Position numbers and translations under genes: made by a program. Positions 26,781-34,362 of a DNA stretch of 64,000 bases are shown here, one piece after another. The number at the start of each line of letters is the position of its first letter. The stretch's first letter is position 1. The notes below the pieces were generated by a model. It saw only the letters and a list, made by a program, of their open reading frames with translations. It was not told where the DNA came from and did not search any database. The stretch comes from Mycobacterium haemophilum DSM 44634 (GTDB taxonomy: Bacteria > Actinomycetota > Actinomycetes > Mycobacteriales > Mycobacteriaceae). The stretch lies in NCBI RefSeq assembly GCF_000340435.2, contig NZ_CP011883.2, positions 3,270,687 to 3,334,686 on the forward strand, read 5' to 3'.

Positions 26781-27647
26781 ATGTCATTTCTCAAAGCGAT
26801 ACCCGAAGAGTTAGCCGCCGCTGCGACGCAGCTAGCAACAATCGGCAGTTCGCTGACTGCGGAAAACGCGGGCGCTGCAGCCCCGACCACCACCATCGCT
26901 CCCGCGGCCGCTGACGAGGTATCGGCCCTGCAGGCGGGGATCTTTGCCACCTACGGCACTCTCTATCAGCAGCTCGCCGCCGAAGCCCAAGCTATTCAAG
27001 AGCAATTTGTAAACACCTTAGGGCTCAGCGCCAGTACGTATGGAACCACCGAAGCCGCTAACGCGTCCGCGGCCAGTGTCGGGTCCGGAGGACCCATCGA
27101 TGCCCTGACCTCACTCGTCAACGGGATGAGCACGATGCTCGGTGGCCCCGTCAACAGCGCCAACGGCAACCCGTTGAGCCTGTCCAGTAACTTGGCAAAC
27201 TTCATCAGCTATCAGGATGGGAACTGGGCCTCCGCTATGTCGTGCCTGATCGGGATGGCGGGTGGTGGTCTACTTCCGGCTGACGCGAGTGACGCCGCCG
27301 GTGCGGCAGCCGGCGCCGCGGACCTCGCTGGAACGACGGGGCCGGCCGGCTCTGGGGTGGCTGGCGCGGGCATCGGCGCGATGCCGGTGGCCGCGGGATT
27401 GGGCCAGGCGACCATGGTCGGAAACAAGTTGTCGGTGCCGCCGAGTTGGGTCAGTACCATCCCGGCCTCAAACACCGCGGCGGCGGTCAACACGGTGGGT
27501 TGGACGACGGCCGCGCCGCCAGCCGGGTCGGGGACCTTTGTGCCAGGCATGCCCGGGTTAACCTCCGCTGCCCGCAATTCCGCCGGCTTCGGTGCGCCGC
27601 GCTACGGCGTCAAACCGATCGTCATGCCAAGGCCGACGAGCGTGTAG
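26781..27647 (+). CDS. PE8: PE family protein, PE8-like
   Basis: 288 residues, ATG at 26781 preceded by AGGAGC. The PE domain covers about residues 1-95 (MSFLKAIPEELAAAATQLAT, the Pro-Glu signature near residue 9, and the YxxxD/E-like segment in its second helix). After a Gly/Ala-rich linker the C-terminal third has SVPPSWVSTIP and ends PRYGVKPIVMP. It is the partner of the adjacent PPE and is exported as a heterodimer by an ESX system; the M. tuberculosis PE8-PPE15 pair was crystallised with EspG5, which assigns it to ESX-5. It is first gene of a PE-PPE-Esx-Esx cassette. Confidence 0.92.
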   Translation: MSFLKAIPEELAAAATQLATIGSSLTAENAGAAAPTTTIAPAAADEVSALQAGIFATYGTLYQQLAAEAQAIQEQFVNTLGLSASTYGTTEAANASAASVGSGGPIDALTSLVNGMSTMLGGPVNSANGNPLSLSSNLANFISYQDGNWASAMSCLIGMAGGGLLPADASDAAGAAAGAADLAGTTGPAGSGVAGAGIGAMPVAAGLGQATMVGNKLSVPPSWVSTIPASNTAAAVNTVGWTTAAPPAGSGTFVPGMPGLTSAARNSAGFGAPRYGVKPIVMPRPTSV

Positions 27648-27711
27648 GCGCCAACACGGCCAACGCGTTTAGCAAAAAACGAAACTCGGTCACTAGGAAC
27701 GGGATACCGAA

Positions 27712-28917
27712 ATGGTATTAGATTTTGCAGCTCTACCCCCGGAGATCAACTCCACGCGCATGTACACCGGTGCAGGTGCAGGCCCGATGATGGCCGCCGC
27801 GACCGCCTGGAACAACCTTGCCGCGGAATTGAGCACCACAGCCTCCTCATGGGAATCAATCGTCACCAGGCTGACCGACGAGCAATGGACCGGTGCGGGA
27901 TCGGCGGCAGCCGCGGCCGCGGCCCAACCGTATATGAGCTGGCTGAGCACCACGGCGGCGGCCGCCCAGCAGGCGGCCTCCCAAGCGACGGCGTCGGCGG
28001 CCGCTTATGAGGCGGCGTTTATGGCGACCGTGCCCCCGGAGGTGGTCACCGCCAACAGGACGCTGCTGGCCGGTCTGGTAGCGACGAACGTCCTGGGTAT
28101 CAATACGCCAACAATCATGGCCACCGAAGCTCACTACGCCGAGATGTGGGTCCAAGACGCCACCGCGATGTATACCTACGCGGCCTCCTCGGCGGCGGCC
28201 GGGGTGCTTGAACCGCTGACGCCGGCGACGCAGACCACTAACCCGGGTGGGGCGGCCCTGCAAGCTGCCGCAGTTAGCCAGGCTGCGGCGTCCTCCCCAA
28301 TCCAGGGGTTGGGGTCAGCTCTCTCTAGCCTGCAGAACGCGGTGTCGTTGCTTGCTAACCCGACTGCTCTTGGTTCGAATTTATGGGGCCTTTTACCCCC
28401 CGATGTGCAGGCTCTCGGGAATGCAGTCGACGGTCTTTTGGGCACTCCACTGATATTTAATGGCGTCCAGCAGGTCGGTGTCACTGGAGCTTGGGTTGTT
28501 GGTACCGCCATTCCGACCGCAGTGTCGCTGGCACACACACTTGGCGCCGCCGCACCAGCAGTTGCCGCTAGTGACGTTGCTGGCGCTGCCGGTGCGGCCA
28601 CCGCGGGGGAAGCGGCCCTGGTGAACACTTTGGCGCCGACGGGCTTAGGCGGGGCGTTGGCGGCTGGTCTGGGCGAGGCATCCGCGGTCGGCGGTCTATC
28701 AGTGCCCGCCAGCTGGTCAGCGGCCACCCCAGTGACCTTGGCTTCCGCTACGGCTCCACTGGAGGGCAGTGGCTGGACCGTTCCCAACGAAGCCGGGCCG
28801 GTCACCGGGATGCCGGGGATGCCCGGGATGGCCGCCGCCGCCAAGGGCGCCGGCGCGTATGCCGGGCCGCGGTACGGGTTCAAGCCCATCGTCATGCCCA
28901 AACAGGTCATGGTCTGA
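27712..28917 (+). CDS. PPE15: PPE family protein, PPE15-like (SVP subgroup)
   Basis: 401 residues. The PPE domain begins MVLDFAALPPEINSTRMYTG, with PPE at residues 9-11 and the WxG-like turn in EQWTGAGS near residue 58, and extends to about residue 175. The C-terminal region carries the SVP motif (GGLSVPASWSAATP near residue 325) and ends GPRYGFKPIVMP. It forms an export complex with the PE protein 65 nt upstream, probably through ESX-5, with EspG5 binding the hh-motif tip. The C-terminal tails of the PE and PPE partners are visibly similar. Confidence 0.94.
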   Translation: MVLDFAALPPEINSTRMYTGAGAGPMMAAATAWNNLAAELSTTASSWESIVTRLTDEQWTGAGSAAAAAAAQPYMSWLSTTAAAAQQAASQATASAAAYEAAFMATVPPEVVTANRTLLAGLVATNVLGINTPTIMATEAHYAEMWVQDATAMYTYAASSAAAGVLEPLTPATQTTNPGGAALQAAAVSQAAASSPIQGLGSALSSLQNAVSLLANPTALGSNLWGLLPPDVQALGNAVDGLLGTPLIFNGVQQVGVTGAWVVGTAIPTAVSLAHTLGAAAPAVAASDVAGAAGAATAGEAALVNTLAPTGLGGALAAGLGEASAVGGLSVPASWSAATPVTLASATAPLEGSGWTVPNEAGPVTGMPGMPGMAAAAKGAGAYAGPRYGFKPIVMPKQVMV

Positions 28918-29066
28918 TGCGAAAAAAGGGAAGGATATGTCATGCATTTGAGGCCAGGAGTTAACCGCTAAGCCGTAATCTGGCCGTTATGCGGCTCCCA
29001 CCGCACCTATCAAACACAAAGAATTTCGACAAACTAAAGGCTTTGAGATCAGGAGAGAGAGACGAC

Positions 29067-29363
29067 ATGGCACCACGTTTTATGACCGATCCGCACGCGA
29101 TGCGGGACATGGCGGGTCGATTTGAGATGCACGCCCAAACGGTCGAGGACGAGGCCCGCAAGATGTGGGCGTCGTCGCTGAACATCGCGGGCGCGGGCTG
29201 GAGTGGGACCGCCCAGGCGACCTCCTACGACACCATGGGGCAGATGAATCAGGCGTTTCGCAACATCGTGAACATGCTGCACGGGGTGCGCGACGGCCTA
29301 GTTCGCGATGCCAACAACTACGAGCAACAAGAGGAATCCTCGCAGCGCCTCCTGGGCAGCTGA
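29067..29363 (+). CDS. esxJ: ESAT-6-like protein EsxJ (Mtb9.9/QILSS family)
   Basis: 98 residues, ATG at 29067 preceded by AGGAGAGAGA. A WxG100 protein: the helix-turn-helix with WSG near residue 43 (GAGWSGTA) and the C-terminal YxxxD/E-type signal in the segment NNYEQQEESSQ. It is almost identical to the CFP-10-like member of the repeated EsxJ/K/M/P/W group, although the usual QILSS end is LLGS here. It dimerises with the downstream EsxI-like protein and is secreted by an ESX system. Confidence 0.95.
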   Translation: MAPRFMTDPHAMRDMAGRFEMHAQTVEDEARKMWASSLNIAGAGWSGTAQATSYDTMGQMNQAFRNIVNMLHGVRDGLVRDANNYEQQEESSQRLLGS

Positions 29364-29414
29364 TTTCGAAAACTGGCTTCTGCCCAGCACTTTCGACTTA
29401 GAAGGAGATCAACA

Positions 29415-29699
29415 ATGACCATTAACTACCAGTTCGGCGACGTCGACGCCCATGGCGCCCTCATCCGCGCCCAAGCCGCATCATTGGAAGCCGAGCATCA
29501 AGCCATTGTGCGCGATGTGCTTGCTGCCGGCGACTTTTGGGGCGGCGCCGGTTCGGTAGCTTGCCAGGAGTTCATCACCCAATTGGGTCGCAACTTTCAG
29601 GTGATTTACGAGCAAGCCAATGCCCACGGCCAGAAAGTGCAGGCCGCGAGTAGCAGCATGGCCAGCACCGACAGCGCGGTCGGATCCAGCTGGGCCTGA
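29415..29699 (+). CDS. esxI: ESAT-6-like protein EsxI
   Basis: 94 residues, ATG with AGAAGGAGA upstream. WxG100 helical hairpin with WGG near residue 43 (DFWGGAGSVACQEF); it belongs to the EsxI/L/N/O/V group. It is the obligate heterodimer partner of the EsxJ-like protein 51 nt upstream. It is followed at once by a strong hairpin. In H37Rv an IS1560 copy lies between this gene and trcR, as I recall; here the interval is empty. Confidence 0.95.
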   Translation: MTINYQFGDVDAHGALIRAQAASLEAEHQAIVRDVLAAGDFWGGAGSVACQEFITQLGRNFQVIYEQANAHGQKVQAASSSMASTDSAVGSSWA

Positions 29700-29704
29700 C
29701 GCCG

Positions 29705-29752
29705 CCCAACGAAAGGCCCGTACGCCGCTCGGTGTGCGGGCCTTTCGTTGGG
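29705..29752 (+). terminator. intrinsic-type hairpin closing the PE/PPE/Esx cassette
   Basis: CCCAACGAAAGGCCCG (29705-29720) and CGGGCCTTTCGTTGGG (29737-29752) form a perfect 16-bp stem with a 16-nt loop, starting 5 nt after the esxI stop. No U-tract follows, as is common for mycobacterial terminators. The perfect stem and position make termination the obvious role. Confidence 0.85.
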
Positions 29753-29921
29753 TACTGAACACACGCCTCCGCGGACGTGCCCCCTCCATCCGGCCACGTC
29801 CTTGCCGAGGCTCGGTTCCAACACCGACCAAGCTGAACAAATCACCGAAACCGCTTTGCGTTCATATTTGAGAATTCTATGAGATCCATGAAAGTCAGAT
29901 ATGCTTCAGACATGAAGGAAA

Positions 29922-30695
29922 ATGACCGCAATGTCGGGATACGTGGGTAGCCAGCGGCCGCGCCAGGCTATTCTCGGGCAGCTGCCCCGCATCCATCGAG
30001 CCGACGGAACCCCGATCCGAGTTTTGCTGGTCGACGATGAGCCGGCGCTGACCAACCTGGTAAAGATGGCCTTGCACTACGAAGGCTGGGTGGTCGAAAT
30101 CGCCCACAACGGACGCGAAGCCTTAGCCAAGTTCGACAAGGTCAGCCCCGACGTACTGGTCCTTGACATCATGCTCCCCGACGTGGACGGACTGCGAATT
30201 CTGCAGCGAGTCCGAGAGTCCAACCTGTACACCCCGACGCTGTTCCTGACCGCGCGCGACTCGGTCATGGACCGGGTTACCGGCCTAACCGCAGGCGCCG
30301 ACGATTACATGACCAAGCCGTTCAGCCTCGAGGAGCTGGTCGCTCGACTCCGTGGGTTGTTGCGGCGCTCCACTCAGCTGACCCCACCCGCCGCCGAGGC
30401 TCTCAAGGTCGGCGATTTGCGAGTCGACACCGCAAGCCGCGAAGTCACCCGCGACGGCACGCCGATATCGCTGTCCTCGACCGAGTTCGAACTGCTTCGC
30501 TTCCTGATGCGCAATCCCCGCCGAGCGTTGAGCCGCACCGAAATCCTCGACCGGGTCTGGAACTACGACTTCGCTGGGCGCACTAGCATCGTCGACCTAT
30601 ACATCTCTTATTTGAGGAAGAAGGTCGACTCCGGCAGAAAGCCGATGATCCATACCGTCCGCGGTGTTGGATATATGCTGCGGCCACCGGAATAA
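29922..30695 (+). CDS. trcR: two-component response regulator TrcR
   Basis: 257 residues, OmpR/PhoB family. A 30-residue N-terminal extension precedes the receiver domain, where the acidic pocket is VDDEPAL, the phospho-acceptor Asp lies in VLVLDIMLPD near residue 81, and the conserved Lys is in DDYMTKPFS near residue 131. The winged-helix DNA-binding domain occupies the last 95 residues (SSTEFELLRFL through TVRGVGYML). It regulates itself and represses the Rv1057-type propeller gene through AT-rich sites in M. tuberculosis. It begins 19 nt upstream of trcS. Confidence 0.96.
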   Translation: MTAMSGYVGSQRPRQAILGQLPRIHRADGTPIRVLLVDDEPALTNLVKMALHYEGWVVEIAHNGREALAKFDKVSPDVLVLDIMLPDVDGLRILQRVRESNLYTPTLFLTARDSVMDRVTGLTAGADDYMTKPFSLEELVARLRGLLRRSTQLTPPAAEALKVGDLRVDTASREVTRDGTPISLSSTEFELLRFLMRNPRRALSRTEILDRVWNYDFAGRTSIVDLYISYLRKKVDSGRKPMIHTVRGVGYMLRPPE

Positions 30696-30713
30696 CTCCC
30701 GAACGGCCTCCAT

Positions 30714-32237
30714 ATGACAACGGACCGAAACCTGCCATCCAGAAACGTTCCATGGTGGCTCCCCCGTTCCTTGCGTCGCCAGTTGCTGTTGGGCGTATTG
30801 GCTGTCGTCACCGTCGTGCTGGTAGCTGTCGGCGTCGTCTCGGTGCTGAGCCTGCGCGGGTATGTCACTGCGATGAATGACGCGGCGGTCGCCGAATCCC
30901 TGGACGCATTCGATAACGCATACGCGAGATACCGCAACGGCGAACATAGTTCGGCGCATGCCGGCACTCCACCGGTGGCAGAGGCGTTGCTGGAGTTCAC
31001 CGAACAGACGCCGGGAAACCTGATCGCCGTGCTGCACAACGGCGTTGTGGTCGGCTCGGCAGTCTTCTCCGAAGACCAGCCGCGGCCCGCGCCGCCCGAC
31101 GTGGTCCGCGCTATCGAAACGCAGATGTGGACCGACGGCCCAGCCCATACCGAAAACCTCGGCAGCCTGGGGCCCTACCGGGTTGACTGCCGGGTGGAAG
31201 GATCCGACATCCTTGTCGTCGGTGTGTCGCTTACCCTCGCCAACCAAATCATTGCGCGCAAGAACATCACCACCATCGTTCTTGTGGCTTGTGCGCTACT
31301 GGTCACGGCGGCACTCACGGTTTGGGTGGTTGGGTACACGCTTCGCCCGCTGCGCCGGGTCGCCGCGACCGCCGCGGAGGTGGCCGCACTACCACTTACC
31401 GGCGATGACGACCGGATCGACGCAAGGGTGCAGCCACAGGATACCGACCCGGACAATGAAGTCGGTATCGTCGGACAGACGCTAAACCGGTTGCTGGACA
31501 ACGTAGATAGCGCGCTGTCACAGCGCGCCGAGTCCGACTTGCGAATGCGCCAATTCATCACCGACGCCAGCCACGAGCTGCGAACACCGTTGGCTGCGAT
31601 TCACGGTTATGCCGAACTCACCCGTCAAGATAGTTCGGCGCTGCCGCCAACCACCGAGTACGCCCTGGCCCGCATTGAATCGGAAGCACGACGGATGACG
31701 TCGCTCGTTGACCAGCTGCTCCTGCTCTCCCGGTTAGGCGAGGGCGAAGACCTGCAAACCGACGACGTCGACTTGGCCGACCTGGTGGTTACCGCGGTGA
31801 ACGACGCCGCGGTCGCGGCGCCGACGCACCATTGGATCAATGACCTGCCGGACGAGCCGGTATGGGTCCGCGGGGATCACGCCCGACTCCACCAACTCGT
31901 CAGCAATCTGCTCAGCAACGCCCGGATACATACGCCGCCGGGCGTAACGGTCACCACGGGCATCACCCGCCACCGCTGTGACCCCGGTGAGCCATACGCC
32001 GAACTGACGGTTGGTAACGATGGGCCCGATATTGACGCCGATGTCCTGCCCCGGCTATTCGAGCGGTTCATCCGCGCGGACAAGTCCCGGGCCAATGGGT
32101 TAGGCAATGGATTGGGCCTTGCCATCGTCAGCTCGATCGTCAAGGCGCATCATGGCTCGGTTACCGCCGAGTCCGCTAACGGCCGCACCGTTTTTCGGGT
32201 ACGGCTTCCGATGATCCATCCGGTTACGGGTACTTAG
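30714..32237 (+). CDS. trcS: sensor histidine kinase TrcS
   Basis: 507 residues. Membrane segments near residues 25-48 and 183-205 flank an extracytoplasmic sensor domain of about 130 residues. A HAMP domain follows (VGYTLRPLRRVAATAAEV), then the phospho-acceptor histidine in ITDASHELRTPLAAIHG near residue 287, and the ATPase N-box (HQLVSNLLSNARIHT) and G-boxes (NGLGNGLGLAIV). It phosphorylates TrcR. Neither the stimulus nor sensor-fold is evident. The gene is followed by 284 nt with a palindrome and then the kdp operon. Confidence 0.96.
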   Translation: MTTDRNLPSRNVPWWLPRSLRRQLLLGVLAVVTVVLVAVGVVSVLSLRGYVTAMNDAAVAESLDAFDNAYARYRNGEHSSAHAGTPPVAEALLEFTEQTPGNLIAVLHNGVVVGSAVFSEDQPRPAPPDVVRAIETQMWTDGPAHTENLGSLGPYRVDCRVEGSDILVVGVSLTLANQIIARKNITTIVLVACALLVTAALTVWVVGYTLRPLRRVAATAAEVAALPLTGDDDRIDARVQPQDTDPDNEVGIVGQTLNRLLDNVDSALSQRAESDLRMRQFITDASHELRTPLAAIHGYAELTRQDSSALPPTTEYALARIESEARRMTSLVDQLLLLSRLGEGEDLQTDDVDLADLVVTAVNDAAVAAPTHHWINDLPDEPVWVRGDHARLHQLVSNLLSNARIHTPPGVTVTTGITRHRCDPGEPYAELTVGNDGPDIDADVLPRLFERFIRADKSRANGLGNGLGLAIVSSIVKAHHGSVTAESANGRTVFRVRLPMIHPVTGT

Positions 32238-32281
32238 CCTAGGCCGCTGCGCTCTGGGGCGTTAGCTCCCCGACCTGAAGT

Positions 32282-32299
32282 TCGGTGAATATTCGCCGA
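32282..32299. promoter_or_regulatory. 18-bp palindrome upstream of the kdp operon
   Basis: TCGGTGAATATTCGCCGA is an inverted repeat with one mismatched pair around a GAATATTC core. A related GTGAGAATATCGGCG follows about 28 nt downstream. It lies in the 284-nt trcS-kdp gap, a plausible site for KdpE, TrcR or an unrelated regulator. Confidence 0.4.
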
Positions 32300-32521
32300 G
32301 ACTGAAACCATGGTGAGAATATCGGCGTGTCGCCGCAACCTTGTAAGTGTCGCGGTAGCCACAGCCACGGCTCAGTCCGTAAAAATACCGTCAAATGGCG
32401 GCTACGTTTGCCCAGCGCGGGGTTAGCGTCATTGCTGCCCCTTGCAGCCTAGGGTCAGGTTGCTGGTGCCCGCACCCGCACGGATCATTGACTCAGTCGC
32501 GTTGTCGTGAATGGAGACAAG

Positions 32522-32605
32522 ATGTCTGTGGTGATTTACCTCCTGCTGACGGTGGCGATCTTCGCCATCCTGGGCACCGCGGTCAAACTGGTGGATCGAC
32601 TGTGA
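32522..32605 (+). CDS. 27-residue membrane peptide at the head of the kdp operon
   Basis: ATG at 32522 with GGAGACA upstream encodes MSVVIYLLLTVAIFAILGTA followed by VKLVDRL and a stop. It is a single hydrophobic helix with a basic/acidic C-terminal end. The stop TGA overlaps the GTG start of kdpF (GTGA), so translation of kdpF looks coupled to it. Short ORFs of this type precede kdpF in other actinobacteria as far as I recall. A role as a KdpFABC accessory subunit or regulator is only an inference. Confidence 0.75.
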   Translation: MSVVIYLLLTVAIFAILGTAVKLVDRL

Positions 32606-32691
32606 GCGTCGCGAACATCATCGGATTGGTGCTTGCCGTACTCATCGCGCTGTTACTTTTCGCGGCCCTACTGTTTCCGGAGCAGTTCTAG
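32602..32691 (+). CDS. kdpF: potassium-transporting ATPase subunit KdpF
   Basis: 29 residues from the GTG at 32602, a single helix ending LLFAALLFPEQF, the conserved KdpF tail (FPExF). It stabilises the KdpFABC complex in the membrane. Its start overlaps the stop of the preceding 27-residue ORF, and its TAG stop shares one base with the GTG of kdpA, so the whole head of the operon is tightly coupled. Confidence 0.93.
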   Translation: MSVANIIGLVLAVLIALLLFAALLFPEQF

Positions 32692-34361
32692 TGAGTAGCA
32701 CCACGGCGGGTCTGCTGTTCCTCGCGCTTATGGTCGTGGCGTTGGCGGTCGTCCATGTGCCGTTCGGCGACTACATGTACCGGGTTTACCGCACCGAAAA
32801 GCACACGCGACTTGAGCGGTTCATCTATCGCATGATGGGCGCCAACCCAAAAGCGGAGCAGACCTGGTCCACCTATGCCCGCAGCGTCCTAGCATTTTCC
32901 GCGATCAGCGTCGTGTTTTTGTTTGTCTTGCAACTGGTCCAGGACAAGCTTCCGCTGCACCTGCACGATCCGGCGACCAAGATGACGCCGGCGCTGGCGT
33001 GGAACACCGCCGTCAGCTTCGTCACCAACACCAACTGGCAGGCCTATTCCGGTGAAACCACCCAGGGCCATCTGGTGCAGATGGCGGGTTTGGCAGTGCA
33101 GAACTTCGTATCCGCCGCGGTGGGCATGGCTGTCGCTATCGCGTTAGTGCGTGGATTCGCCCGCAAACACACCGGAGAACTCGGCAACTTTTGGGTCGAC
33201 CTAGTCCGCGGCACGCTGCGCATCCTGCTGCCGATCTCCGTCATCGCCGCGGTCGCGCTGATCTCCGGCGGCGCTGTGCAGAACTTCCACCTCAACGACC
33301 AAGTCGTCACCACACTGGCCGGCTCGTCACAAACCATCACCGGTGGTCCAGTCGCCAGCCAGGAGGTGATTAAAGAACTCGGCACCAACGGGGGCGGCTT
33401 CTATAACGCCAACTCATCGCACCCGTTCGAGAACCCGACCACCTGGACCAACTGGTTGGAGATCTTCCTGCTGCTGGTCATCAGTTTCTCGCTGCCGCGC
33501 ACCTTCGGTCGCGTGGTGGGTAGCCCCAAGCAGGGCTACGCGATCGCTGCGGTCATGGTGAGTCTGGCCGCTATTAGCGTCGCCCTGATGATGCTGGTTC
33601 AGCTGCAGCATCACGGCACTGTCCCCACCGCGGTGGGCGCCGCGGCCGAAGGCGTCGAACAGCGTTTCGGGGTCGCCAACTCGGCTGTTTGGGCCGACGC
33701 CACCACACTAACGTCGACCGGCGCCGTCGACTCGGTGCACGACTCCTACACCAGCCTGGGCGGCATGATGGCGATGTTCAACATGCAGCTCGGTGAGGTT
33801 GCACCGGGTGGTACCGGCTCGGGCTTGTACGGAATGCTGATCCTGGCGGTCATCACGGTGTTCGTCGCGGGATTGATGGTGGGCCGGACACCGGAGTACC
33901 TCGGCAAGAAGATCACCTCCCGCGAAATTAAGCTCGCGGCTAGCTACTTTCTGGTCACTCCACTGATCGTGCTGGTAGGCACCGCCATCGCCATAGCACT
34001 GCCGGGCCAGCGCGCGGCGATGACCAACATCGGACCGCACGGTCTGTCAGAGGTGTTATATGCGTTTACCTCCGCAGCCAACAACAACGGCTCCGCATTC
34101 GCTGGCCTGTCGGCCAACACCGTCTGGTATAACACCGCGCTCGGCCTGGCGATGGCTTTCGGTAGGTTCCTGCCGATCATCCTGGTGCTGGCACTGGCCG
34201 GCTCGCTGGCCCGTCAGGGCACGACGCCGGAGTCCGCGGGCACCCTGCCCACTCATAAGCCTCAGTTCGTTGGGCTAGTCGCTGGTGTGACCATCATTCT
34301 GGTTGCCCTCACGTTCCTGCCCGCGCTGGCGCTCGGGCCGCTGGCCGAAGGGATCCACTGA
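32691..34361 (+). CDS. kdpA: potassium-transporting ATPase subunit KdpA
   Basis: 556 residues, GTG start. The ion-selective channel-like subunit of the high-affinity K+ pump, with about ten membrane helices and four pore-loop repeats. Selectivity regions are visible as NTNWQAYSGE near residue 107, GTNGGGFYNANSSHPFENP near residue 228, and SAANNNGSAFAGL near residue 462. It cooperates with the KdpB P-type ATPase downstream, 1 nt away. Expression is expected under K+ limitation through KdpDE. Confidence 0.97.
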   Translation: MSSTTAGLLFLALMVVALAVVHVPFGDYMYRVYRTEKHTRLERFIYRMMGANPKAEQTWSTYARSVLAFSAISVVFLFVLQLVQDKLPLHLHDPATKMTPALAWNTAVSFVTNTNWQAYSGETTQGHLVQMAGLAVQNFVSAAVGMAVAIALVRGFARKHTGELGNFWVDLVRGTLRILLPISVIAAVALISGGAVQNFHLNDQVVTTLAGSSQTITGGPVASQEVIKELGTNGGGFYNANSSHPFENPTTWTNWLEIFLLLVISFSLPRTFGRVVGSPKQGYAIAAVMVSLAAISVALMMLVQLQHHGTVPTAVGAAAEGVEQRFGVANSAVWADATTLTSTGAVDSVHDSYTSLGGMMAMFNMQLGEVAPGGTGSGLYGMLILAVITVFVAGLMVGRTPEYLGKKITSREIKLAASYFLVTPLIVLVGTAIAIALPGQRAAMTNIGPHGLSEVLYAFTSAANNNGSAFAGLSANTVWYNTALGLAMAFGRFLPIILVLALAGSLARQGTTPESAGTLPTHKPQFVGLVAGVTIILVALTFLPALALGPLAEGIH

Positions 34362-34362
34362 C

